A stretch of 7,833 nucleotides of DNA, taken from positions 1 through 7,833 of the forward strand of contig JBBRLA010000404.1 of assembly GCA_038231615.1 (NCBI GenBank). Reading direction: 5' to 3'. The notes beneath the pieces were generated by a model. The model saw only the letters and a program-made list of their open reading frames with translations. It had not been told where the DNA came from and made no database searches. This document shows, piece by piece, positions 1 to 6,106 of this stretch (positions within the stretch are counted from its first letter, which is position 1; each line of letters opens with the position of its first letter). The stretch comes from JBBRLA01 sp038231615. GTDB taxonomy: Bacteria > Myxococcota_A > Polyangia > Palsa-1104 > JAEUJZ01. Made by a program: the position numbers and the translations under genes.

Positions 1-2
1 CC

Positions 3-92
3 TTCACCACGGACGCGGCACTCGTCGCGACCTTCGAGGAGTTCAGCGAACGGACCTTCCTCATCGCTGGTTACGTCGCCCGATTCGTTTGA
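3..92 (+). CDS. C-terminal fragment of an unidentified protein (5' end outside window)
   Basis: This is an open frame entering from the left edge and ending at TGA (90-92). The 29 visible residues run from FTTDAALVATFEE to the C-terminal AGYVARFV. Most codons end in G or C, as in the clear genes here, whereas the other two forward frames give Ser/Arg-rich, unlikely peptides. That supports real coding sequence, but too little remains to name a family. Stops in all three forward frames between 90 and 118 separate it from the next coding-looking stretch. It could also be the upstream part of the damaged gene that follows. Confidence 0.4.
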   Translation, partial: FTTDAALVATFEEFSERTFLIAGYVARFV

Positions 93-99
93 TCCATGA

Positions 100-380
100 T
101 CCACGCGACTCTGGTTAGGCGGCAGCGGCCGGGCCTATGTCTACTCCGGCCGCACCTTTGCCCCCCTGTATCAGTTCGTCGGCGCCGCGGGCGACGGGGC
201 CGGCCCGGGGCGCGGGGCCGAGGGCGGCGAGCCCATCTTTGCCGACGCCACCCGGGTGATGCTGTACAACCAGGGGCGATCTTCGGCGTGACCCCCTCCC
301 GCCTGCGCGAGGCCCTGCTGCGCCCGCTGGGCGACGCCCGATTTCATCGATGTCCCCGGGGCGCGGGATCGAGTAAGTAG
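100..380 (+). pseudogene. Frameshifted or decayed coding remnant, unknown product
   Basis: Coding-looking sequence occupies this stretch but no single frame carries it. The frame of codons 118-273 reads GGSGRAYVYSGRTFAPLYQF and later ADATRVMLYNQ, then meets TGA at 289-291. From the GGGG run near 273 the next frame takes over with GAIFGVTPSRLREALLRPLG. After the CCC run near 337-339 the first frame resumes with DFIDVPGARD. A final switch would be needed to reach TAG at 378-380, five bases before the next gene. One missing G and one extra C would mend the middle, so either the gene is decayed or the base calls are wrong at homopolymers. No convincing start codon was found; an ATG at 96 lies in a frame giving an Arg-rich, implausible N-terminus. 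The family is not recognised. Confidence 0.4.
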
Positions 381-385
381 AGGGA

Positions 386-1171
386 GTGTTCGTCTACCTC
401 TCCAAGATCCTGCCTCAGCTTCTCTTCCCGGTCGGCCTGTGCCTGGAACTGCTGCTGCTTTCGCTGGTCCTGTCTCGACGACGTCCGCGGGCCGCCCGCG
501 GGCTGCTGGTGATCGGCATCGCGGTGCTGTGGGGGCCGTCCACCCCGTTCTTATCCGACCTGCTCCTGGGACGGCTGGAGGGGCATGACCCGGTGCGCTC
601 CTCCACCGTCATGGACGGGGCGGACGCGATCGTGATCCTGGGGGGCGGCACCAGCGGGCAGTCCCCGGGCCAGCCCGAAGTCGAGTTGGGCGCCAGCGGG
701 GGCCGGCTGCACTATGGCTTTCGCCTGTTTCGCGCGGGCAAGGCGCCGATCGTGCTGCTCAGCGGGGGCAGTCTGTACCCGGGCGAAAGCGAGGCGGACC
801 AGATGCGGCAGGTCCTGGCCCAGTGGGGGCTGCCGCGGGATGCCATGGTGCTGGACGAACGGTCGCGCAACACCCACGAGAACGCCGTCGAGGCCGTCCG
901 CCTGGCACAGGAGCGGGGGATGCATCGGCTGCTGCTGGTGACCTCGGCGTTCCACATGCCGCGGGCCCTGGCCATTTTTCGCCGCGAAGTGCGGAGACGG
1001 GGCCTCGACGACATCCACATATTGCCCGCCCCGACGGGGCAATATGTCACCCGGGGGCGCCCGTTCCTGCTGCTTTCGGTCCTGCCGGATGCCGGGGCGC
1101 TGGCCAACACCACCCTGGCCCTGCGCGAGTATCTGGGTACGTTCATCTATGGACTGAAAGGCTGGCTGTGA
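386..1171 (+). CDS. ElyC/SanA/YdcF-family (DUF218) inner-membrane protein
   Basis: This 261-residue protein matches the ElyC-type layout. Two hydrophobic N-terminal segments (about residues 8-30 and 39-57) are separated by an Arg-rich turn, followed by a DUF218 domain. Motifs seen include DAIVILGGG (80-88), GRLHYGFRLFRAGKAPIVLL (106-125) followed by SGG, ERSRNTHENAVEA (158-170) and LLVTSAFHMPRAL (183-195). In Escherichia coli ElyC affects envelope biogenesis and peptidoglycan synthesis at low temperature, and SanA affects barrier function; the biochemical activity of the family is not firmly known. The GTG at 386 is the only usable start between the in-frame TAA at 374 and the first membrane segment. 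The purine run AGAGGGA (379-385) abuts it, so ribosome-binding spacing is poor. The last base pairs overlap the next gene's start as GTGA. A perfect inverted repeat lies inside at 1017-1047. Confidence 0.88.
   Translation: MFVYLSKILPQLLFPVGLCLELLLLSLVLSRRRPRAARGLLVIGIAVLWGPSTPFLSDLLLGRLEGHDPVRSSTVMDGADAIVILGGGTSGQSPGQPEVELGASGGRLHYGFRLFRAGKAPIVLLSGGSLYPGESEADQMRQVLAQWGLPRDAMVLDERSRNTHENAVEAVRLAQERGMHRLLLVTSAFHMPRALAIFRREVRRRGLDDIHILPAPTGQYVTRGRPFLLLSVLPDAGALANTTLALREYLGTFIYGLKGWL
1017..1047. repeat. Perfect 11-bp inverted repeat inside the ydcF-like gene
   Basis: The arms are ACATATTGCCC (1017-1027) and GGGCAATATGT (1037-1047), perfectly complementary, with a 9-base loop. In frame, the arms use ATA and TTG on the left and CAA and TAT on the right, all A/T-rich codons that stand out against the G/C-ending usage of the rest of the gene. 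The RNA could form a strong hairpin. No T run follows on either strand, so it does not look like an intrinsic terminator. Its role is unknown. Confidence 0.75.
1156..1161 (+). promoter_or_regulatory. Ribosome-binding site favouring the GTG start at 1168
   Basis: GAAAGG lies six bases before GTG 1168, whose last bases form the TGA stop of the ydcF-like gene (GTGA). The arrangement resembles the next gene junction, with GGAGG and a six-base spacer before a GTGA. This suggests translational coupling and favours 1168 over the ATG at 1231, which has no good purine-rich site before it. Confidence 0.5.
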
Positions 1172-1938
1172 AAAGCCGGTGCCTGGCGCCATGGCTTGAC
1201 GGGCCCTGCGCTTGTCCCTACCGTTGGAACATGCGCTGTGGTGTCTCGGCATGGCTGCGTCGCGCTCCGGCGTGGGCGGTCCTGGGTTCGCTGTCCCTGT
1301 CGGGAGGTCCGTGGGGCTGCGCGTACACCTCGGAGTACACGGCGCCGCAGGACGGGCGCGCTCGGGCGCTGTGGCGCGACAACAATGTCGTCTTCGATCC
1401 TTCGGGCGCCGCCCTGTCCGAGGTCTGCGCCCAGGAGATGATGTACCTGACCGCCACCGGCAAGCTGCGGCTGCCCCCGGAGTACCGGATCGCCGGCGAG
1501 CGGAGCTACTGGACGCCGCGGTACTACGGCAGCCCGATCGTGGTGCTGGACCCCGGGCTGGCCCCGGTGCTGCCCTTGCCGCCGCTTTTCCTGCCGAGCT
1601 TGGGCATCGCGCATTCCGCGCCGCTCCCCGCGGTGCTTTCCGGCGGCGCCGGGATCTCGGGCGGTGGCGGCGGCGGCGACAAGGGGCTGGCCTACCTGGC
1701 GGTGATCGTGCTGCTGGTCCTGCCGGCGGTGGACCTGGGGCTGGCCCTGTCGCGGCCGGAGTCGGAAACCAAGTCCTCCCAGGCCATCGACCAGGCCAAT
1801 GCCTACAATGATCTGGCCCGGAGCCCCGGGTCGCCCTGCTTCTTCAACCTGGCCACCGCCGCGCCGGTCGTCCCGGATGCGCTCCCTGTGCCCGAGCCGA
1901 TCTCCGCGCCCGAGCTTGCTCCCGGAGGTTCGCTGTGA
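1168..1938 (+). CDS. Probable exported lipoprotein or membrane protein, unknown function
   Basis: This 256-residue protein belongs to no family I recognise. From the GTG at 1168 the first 21 residues are Cys- and Pro-containing. The part after Met22 looks like a signal peptide (LRRAPAWAVLGSLSLSG) running to Cys51 in PWGC, a poor lipobox; starting at ATG 1231 would make this an ordinary 235-residue precursor. The body has a moderately conserved-looking region, ALWRDNNVVFDPSGAALSEV (67-86), a Pro/Leu-rich stretch (130-158), a six-Gly tract (165-170), a membrane-like segment AYLAVIVLLVLPAVDLGLAL (175-194), then QAIDQANAYNDLA (205-217) and SPCF, and a Pro-rich tail. The AIDQANAYND motif and the Cys after it recur in the next gene, so the two are probably distant relatives. 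GTGA overlaps at both ends tie it into the operon. The start is uncertain; the frame and stop are firm. Confidence 0.68.
   Translation: MKSRCLAPWLDGPCACPYRWNMRCGVSAWLRRAPAWAVLGSLSLSGGPWGCAYTSEYTAPQDGRARALWRDNNVVFDPSGAALSEVCAQEMMYLTATGKLRLPPEYRIAGERSYWTPRYYGSPIVVLDPGLAPVLPLPPLFLPSLGIAHSAPLPAVLSGGAGISGGGGGGDKGLAYLAVIVLLVLPAVDLGLALSRPESETKSSQAIDQANAYNDLARSPGSPCFFNLATAAPVVPDALPVPEPISAPELAPGGSL
1924..1928 (+). promoter_or_regulatory. Shine-Dalgarno site fixing the GTG start at 1935
   Basis: GGAGG is followed by a six-base spacer (TTCGCT) and GTG at 1935. That GTG shares bases with the preceding gene's TGA stop (GTGA), a classical translational coupling junction. Confidence 0.7.
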
Positions 1939-2504
1939 CCGCCAGGTCGAGGCGGCGTCGCCGTCCCGCTGCGCCCATGGCCCTGGTCCTTTGCTGCGCC
2001 ATCGGCCTTTGCTCCACGGGCTGCGCCACCACCCGCTACGCCCCGCAGGTGGTGGCCCGAGGCGAGCTGACCCTGCGCTACGACGAGGGCTTCCAGATGT
2101 GGACCGGGGACCGCCCCATCGCCCACGGGCTGCGCTACCGGGGCCTGCAAGAGTTCGTGCGCTGCGTGCCCCCCGCGGCAGAACAGGCACGGCGGGCCAC
2201 CCGGGACGGCACCGCGGCGCTGGTCCTGTCCGCCCTGGGCGGCAGCTTCGGGGGGATCAGCCTGGGCGGGCTTTATGGGCTCCACGATCAAGACCACCAA
2301 GCGGCGTGGCTTGGCGGCGGGGTGGCCATCGCGATCACCGGCACGGTGCTGGCGGGGCTCGGGCGCAAGTACCGCAACAGCGCCAACGGGCACGCGGTGG
2401 ACGCGATGAACTTCTATAATGACTCGGTCGGAAGCCTCGGCGCGACCTGCGATGACCTGCGCTATCCGCCTCCGGTGGGCCCGCTCCTTACAATTCCTCA
2501 ATAG
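1935..2504 (+). CDS. Small lipoprotein, unknown function
   Basis: The 189-residue product opens with a strongly basic n-region (RSRRRRR), a hydrophobic core (MALVLCCAIGL) and a lipobox-like CSTGC with Cys30 as the likely lipidated residue. The mature part contains LTLRYDEGFQMW (46-57), GLQEFVRCVPPAAEQARRA (70-88), two Gly-rich hydrophobic stretches (about 93-115 and 126-143) separated by a charged DQDHQ turn, and a C-terminal AVDAMNFYND (154-163) followed by a Cys at 172. The membrane-like hairpin followed by the A-x-D-x-x-N-x-YND motif mirrors the upstream gene. The family is not recognised; similar small lipoproteins are common in Myxococcota. The GTG start is set by GGAGG six bases before it. 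The gene ends 19 bases before the kinase start. Confidence 0.75.
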   Translation: MTARSRRRRRPAAPMALVLCCAIGLCSTGCATTRYAPQVVARGELTLRYDEGFQMWTGDRPIAHGLRYRGLQEFVRCVPPAAEQARRATRDGTAALVLSALGGSFGGISLGGLYGLHDQDHQAAWLGGGVAIAITGTVLAGLGRKYRNSANGHAVDAMNFYNDSVGSLGATCDDLRYPPPVGPLLTIPQ

Positions 2505-2516
2505 TCGGGTTATTCT
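2487..2516 (+). promoter_or_regulatory. Candidate sigma70-like promoter for the kinase gene
   Basis: CTTACA (2487-2492) and TATTCT (2511-2516) are spaced 18 bases apart and each match four of six consensus positions. They lie in a locally A/T-rich patch spanning the end of the lipoprotein gene and the short gap. The expected start of transcription, about seven bases after the -10 element, falls on or next to the ATG at 2524. That would give a leaderless message and fits the lack of a Shine-Dalgarno site there. It is a motif match only. Confidence 0.3.
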
Positions 2517-2523
2517 GGTCCCG

Positions 2524-4407
2524 ATGGTAAAACCTCCCGAGAACGCAGCCGAGCTGCGGGCACGCCTGCTCATGGAGCAGCGCAAGCTCGCCGCCGTGCG
2601 CGAGCTGGGGAAGGCGCTGGGAGCAAACCTAGATCTGGACCACGTCCTGTCGACCATCGTAGACAAAGTGCCCCAGTTGCTGGATGCCGAGCGGGCCACC
2701 TTATTCCTGGTCGAACGGGACGCCGAGGACGCTCACGCCGGCCAGCTCGTATCCAAGGCGATGCGGGGCGGCCTTCTGGTGGACGAGATCCGCCTCTCCC
2801 TGGGCGAGGGCATCGCCGGCACCGTGGCCCTTACCGGCACGCCGCTGAACATCCCCGACGCCTACGATGACGCCCGCTTCAACCCCGAGGTGGACCGGCG
2901 CACCGGCTTTCGCACCCGCTCGATCCTGTGCGTGCCGGTCCCCGACCACGAGGGGCGCATCACCGGCGTCATGCAGGCCCTGAACCGGCGCCACGGCGCG
3001 TCCTTCGACGGAGACGACGAGGCATTGCTGGGGGCGATGGCGGCCTACGTCGGCGTATCTGTGGAAAACAGCAAACTCTACCGCTCGCTGCAGGAGCAGA
3101 ACCAGGCGCTTTTGCGCACCCAGAAGGATCTGCAGGACCGGGTCAGCGAGTTCGATTTGCTTTACCAGATCGAGCGGGAGTCTTCGGCGGCACTGGACCT
3201 GCAGGAACTCCTGGTCCGGCTGTGCAAGCGGGCGGTGCAACTGCTTGGGGGGGAGGCCGGCGTGGTGGCGCTGCGCCTGCCCACGGGCGACCTGGACGTG
3301 ACCTTCTTTCAGCAGTCCCAGGCCGGCCCGCGTATCGGGGCCGAGGCCGAAAGTGGCTCCGACCCGGTCCACATGCCCGACGGCGGCGTGCAGACCGCCC
3401 GCTTGGCCCACGGCGAGGGCCTGCTTTCCTTCTGCGTGCAGCACCGCCAGTCGATGCTCAACAACCAGGTCGATGCGTCGGCGGTGCGACGCCTGCAAGA
3501 GCGGGTGGGGTTCCCGGTCCGTCAGGTGGTGGCGGTGCCTTTCGACCACGCCGAGGCCGCCGCGGTGGACGAAGACGACGATGAGGCGCTGGGGGCCATC
3601 GCGGTGCTCAACAAGGCGGGCCCCTCGGCGCAGGGCTTCGACCTGGCCGATCACAAGCTGCTGACCCTGCTCGCCGGCCATGCCGCCCGGGCGATCGTCC
3701 TGTCGCGCACGCGCATGCTGCGCATCCGGGAGGGCAATCTGGCCTCCATCGGGCGTATGCTGGCCGGGGTCATGCACGATCTTCGCACCCCCATGACCAT
3801 CGTGCTCGGGTATGCTCAACTCATGGCGACCACGGAGGCCGAGGACGAGCGGGCGCGTTTCGTGCGCATGATCATGAAGCAGTTCGACCTCATGCAGGCG
3901 ATGACCGGCGAGGTCATGGCCTTCGCCCGGGGCGACAGCAAGCTGCTTTTGCGCCGCGTGCTGATGCCGCGCTTCGTGGAAGAGCTGAAAGAACAGCTCG
4001 AACATGAGCTGACCCCGGCGGGGGTGGAGCTGCGCATCGAGGCGCGCTACCTGGGCCCGGCGTTTTTCGACGAGCTGAAGCTCCTTCGCCTGGTCCACAA
4101 CCTGGCCCGCAACGCCTGCCAGGCCATGCCCGGGGGCGGGGCATTCGTCATCGGCATCGACGTGACACAAAAGACCCCGCGGCACGAGATCGTATTCACG
4201 TTCCGCGACACCGGCGGTGGGCTCCCCGAAGAGGTCCAGGCGCACCTCTTCGAGCCCTTCACCTCGACCCGCAAGGACGGCGGCACGGGCCTGGGCCTGG
4301 CCATCGTCAAGAAGATCGTCGATGATCACCAGGGTCTCATCAGCGTTTCCACCCGTCGCGGCGAAGGAACTACCTTCACCGTGGCCCTTCCCCTTTCCCG
4401 GGAGTGA
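2524..4407 (+). CDS. Soluble GAF-GAF sensor histidine kinase
   Basis: This is a 627-residue cytoplasmic histidine kinase with no membrane segment or signal peptide. A short N-terminal helix precedes GAF 1 (about residues 25-185, with SLGEGIAGTVA and NIPDAYDDARFNPEVD). A coiled-coil-like linker (about 183-215) leads to GAF 2 (about 215-395). The HisKA dimerisation domain carries His418 in GVMHDLRTPMT, followed by GYAQLM. The ATPase domain has the N box HNLARNACQAM (Asn530), the G1 box DTGGG (562-566), the F box LFEPF and the G2 box GGTGLGLA (586-593). All catalytic elements are intact. GAF 1 carries N154 and the spaced FDGDDE (161-166), resembling the NKFDE motif of cyclic-nucleotide-binding GAF domains; GAF 2 has NK and F-x3-D but His in place of Glu. 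There is no receiver domain and no response regulator in the window. An upstream in-frame ATG (2419) would overlap the lipoprotein gene by 86 bases and adds an unlikely N-terminus, so 2524 is preferred although it lacks a clear ribosome-binding site. Confidence 0.92.
   Translation: MVKPPENAAELRARLLMEQRKLAAVRELGKALGANLDLDHVLSTIVDKVPQLLDAERATLFLVERDAEDAHAGQLVSKAMRGGLLVDEIRLSLGEGIAGTVALTGTPLNIPDAYDDARFNPEVDRRTGFRTRSILCVPVPDHEGRITGVMQALNRRHGASFDGDDEALLGAMAAYVGVSVENSKLYRSLQEQNQALLRTQKDLQDRVSEFDLLYQIERESSAALDLQELLVRLCKRAVQLLGGEAGVVALRLPTGDLDVTFFQQSQAGPRIGAEAESGSDPVHMPDGGVQTARLAHGEGLLSFCVQHRQSMLNNQVDASAVRRLQERVGFPVRQVVAVPFDHAEAAAVDEDDDEALGAIAVLNKAGPSAQGFDLADHKLLTLLAGHAARAIVLSRTRMLRIREGNLASIGRMLAGVMHDLRTPMTIVLGYAQLMATTEAEDERARFVRMIMKQFDLMQAMTGEVMAFARGDSKLLLRRVLMPRFVEELKEQLEHELTPAGVELRIEARYLGPAFFDELKLLRLVHNLARNACQAMPGGGAFVIGIDVTQKTPRHEIVFTFRDTGGGLPEEVQAHLFEPFTSTRKDGGTGLGLAIVKKIVDDHQGLISVSTRRGEGTTFTVALPLSRE
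4400..4404 (+). promoter_or_regulatory. Shine-Dalgarno site fixing the GTG start at 4412
   Basis: GGGAG at the very end of the kinase gene is followed by a seven-base spacer and GTG at 4412. The kinase stop (4405-4407) lies inside the spacer, so re-initiation after kinase translation is likely. Confidence 0.65.
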
Positions 4408-4411
4408 CTCC

Positions 4412-6064
4412 GTGCCAGCGCGTACGCACAGTGCAAAAACGTTGTCGGACCGCACCACCGGCCCCCGCCTATTTTTGACCCTCTTGCTTCTGGGCGGGAT
4501 CGGGCTCGGCTGTCCCGGCCAGGCCCGTGCCGGCAGGGATGAAGGGGCCGGGGCCAATCTGAGAGATCGACCCGGCGATGGCCCGCCGACCGTGTCGGTG
4601 ATGCCGTTCAATGGCAAGGAGGCGGCCACCCCACCCCGGAAGCCCATCTTGCCCCTGCCCACCTCCGAGGTGATCGTCGATGTCCTGCGGGACCGGCAGC
4701 GGGGGCTGTATCAGGTGCTGGGACCCAACCGCTGGAAGCACACTGCCGAAAATCGCTTCCACGGCAGGACCTACGAGGTGCAGGGCATCGCCAAGGTCCT
4801 CGGCGCCGACCTGGTCATCGGCGGCTGGCTGGAAGCCACCCCCAATGCGGAGACCAACAAGTCCCACCGGCTGACCATCGCCCTGTACAACAACTGGGCC
4901 GAGCCGCTGGGGCAGCTCAGTTACGACCTGGACCTGGACCCCCGCCGGCCGCGGCTGGATGCGCCGACGCTGGCAACGCGGCTTTCCACGCTTTTCCAGA
5001 TGGTCGATCGGGCGCTGGGGCTCACCACGCCAAAAGACCAGGCCCGCCCAAACCGCCCAAACCAGATGGCCCGCCCGGCCAACGTGGTCCAGGCCGAGGA
5101 TCAAGAAAAGGCCCCGCTGCCAAGGGAAGGCGAAGGCGAAGGCGAAGGCGAAGGCCGGGCCGCCCGGAACGGCGAGTTTGCGCAAGGGCCCTTCGTGCCC
5201 CCCAACCCCGAGGCCAACGAGCTGTACTACCGGCGACCCCCCTGGCGCTCGATCTTCGACTTGCAGGTGGGTTACCTCTTCAATGTGCGCCACCTGACCG
5301 ACAACGGCAGCGGGCGGGAATTCAACCGCTCCGGGGCGCACGGGGTGCTCCTGCACGGCGAACTCTACCCGCTGGCGGCCTTTGACCGGGTGCCGCTGGC
5401 CGCGGCGGGCCTGGGCTTTCGAGTGACCGCCATGCTGCCCTTCTGGCCCGACATCCAGCAGATTCCCGGCCCCGATCTGCCTCCCACCGGCATCCTTTCG
5501 GCCAGCGAGTACCGCGTCGAGGTCGGCTTCCTCCACTGGCACTGGAACTTCTTGGAGGCGGTGCTGCGTCCCGAGGTCGAGATGGAGGCGCTTTACGGCT
5601 ACCACCGCTTCGACATCACCGACAAGGCCAACGTCCTTCTGGTGGACATCCCCTCGGCGGCCTACAGCTACCTCGGCGGCAGCATCGGGGCGCGGGTGCA
5701 CCTGACTCGGCGCCTGTCGACACGCCTGTCGTTCGCCTTCGCCGGCCTGCTGGACCTGGGCCCGATGGGCCTGCCCGGCGCCCTGATGGACGATCCGCGC
5801 AACGCCGGGCGCGGCTTCCACGTATATGGGCCGGGTTCGGGCTGGCTGTGGCGCCTGGACTTCTCGGCGGCGCTGCGGGTCTGGCACGGCCTGTCGCTGG
5901 GCGCGGGCTTCTACTACGAACAGACGCTGCTCTCCTTCGATGGCACCGGCGATGTGGCGCTGCGCGTTCAGCCCACTCCGGTCGTTCCGGGCATCCGACA
6001 AAAAGTTACTTCGGCGACGGACGAATACGGTGGCTTCTTCCTGACCGCGGGGTACGTGTACTAA
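4412..6064 (+). CDS. Exported alpha/beta domain plus probable outer-membrane beta-barrel, paralogue 1
   Basis: This 550-residue protein begins with a signal peptide (LFLTLLLLGGIGLG), probably cut after ARA at residue 40; the Cys at 34 is not in a good lipobox. Residues about 58-205 form a small alpha/beta domain with TVSVMPFNG (60-68), IAKVLGADLVIGGWLE (126-141) and LTIALYNNW. This recalls the N-terminal fold of FlgO, TolB or CsgG-type proteins, but the match is by eye. A Pro/Gln/Glu-rich linker (about 206-270) holds five Glu-Gly dipeptides. Residues about 279-550 show alternating hydrophobic strands, many aromatics and Gly, and a final GYVY, consistent with a beta-barrel carrying the aromatic C-terminal signal for outer-membrane assembly. 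It is a paralogue of the next gene along its whole length, sharing WHWN, LRPE/LRPI and GPGS-x-W followed by SFDGTG. The mature part has no Cys. Its function is unknown. It lies four bases after the kinase gene. Confidence 0.78.
   Translation: MPARTHSAKTLSDRTTGPRLFLTLLLLGGIGLGCPGQARAGRDEGAGANLRDRPGDGPPTVSVMPFNGKEAATPPRKPILPLPTSEVIVDVLRDRQRGLYQVLGPNRWKHTAENRFHGRTYEVQGIAKVLGADLVIGGWLEATPNAETNKSHRLTIALYNNWAEPLGQLSYDLDLDPRRPRLDAPTLATRLSTLFQMVDRALGLTTPKDQARPNRPNQMARPANVVQAEDQEKAPLPREGEGEGEGEGRAARNGEFAQGPFVPPNPEANELYYRRPPWRSIFDLQVGYLFNVRHLTDNGSGREFNRSGAHGVLLHGELYPLAAFDRVPLAAAGLGFRVTAMLPFWPDIQQIPGPDLPPTGILSASEYRVEVGFLHWHWNFLEAVLRPEVEMEALYGYHRFDITDKANVLLVDIPSAAYSYLGGSIGARVHLTRRLSTRLSFAFAGLLDLGPMGLPGALMDDPRNAGRGFHVYGPGSGWLWRLDFSAALRVWHGLSLGAGFYYEQTLLSFDGTGDVALRVQPTPVVPGIRQKVTSATDEYGGFFLTAGYVY
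5126..5155 (+). repeat. Five tandem copies of GAAGGC
   Basis: A perfect 6-bp microsatellite in the linker-coding part of the first barrel gene, encoding five Glu-Gly dipeptides (residues 239-248). Gain or loss of units would keep the frame and only change linker length. Confidence 0.9.
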
Positions 6065-6094
6065 CATAGGACCGAAGGTCTGATCGTCTCCCCT

Positions 6095-6099
6095 GGAGG
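6095..6099 (+). promoter_or_regulatory. Shine-Dalgarno site fixing the GTG start at 6107
   Basis: GGAGG is followed by a seven-base spacer and GTG at 6107, in the 42-base gap between the two paralogues. It decides the start in favour of this GTG, which is also the right place for the signal peptide. Confidence 0.7.
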
Positions 6100-6106
6100 C
6101 CCCTGC

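Noticed and set aside
118..190. FG-GAP (integrin-like) repeat suggested by GSGRAYVYSGRTFAPLYQF
   Set aside because: Only one short partial resemblance is present, the Asp-rich calcium-binding part is missing, and the following sequence does not continue the repeat pattern.
551..1252. Minus-strand open frame opposite the ydcF-like gene
   Set aside because: The plus strand carries clear DUF218 motifs; the reverse product is Gln/Arg/Pro-rich and unrecognisable.
2419..2523. Upstream ATG at 2419 as the kinase start
   Set aside because: It would overlap the lipoprotein gene by 86 bases and adds an N-terminus with no GAF or helical character; ATG 2524 is directly before the natural first helix.
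4497..4514. Lipobox at GLGC in the first barrel protein
   Set aside because: Position -3 is Gly and -2 is Leu, which fits a lipobox poorly. ARA six residues later is a good signal peptidase I site, and an outer-membrane barrel would not usually be lipidated.
2701..4662. Long minus-strand open frame opposite the histidine kinase
   Set aside because: It is a by-product of G/C-ending codons on the plus strand. Its translation is rich in Gly, Arg, His and Gln with no recognisable motif, while the plus strand encodes a complete kinase.
6069..6082. Hairpin GACC-GAA-GGTC between the two barrel genes as a terminator
   Set aside because: The stem is only four base pairs and no T run follows; the downstream gene has its own strong ribosome-binding site and looks co-transcribed.
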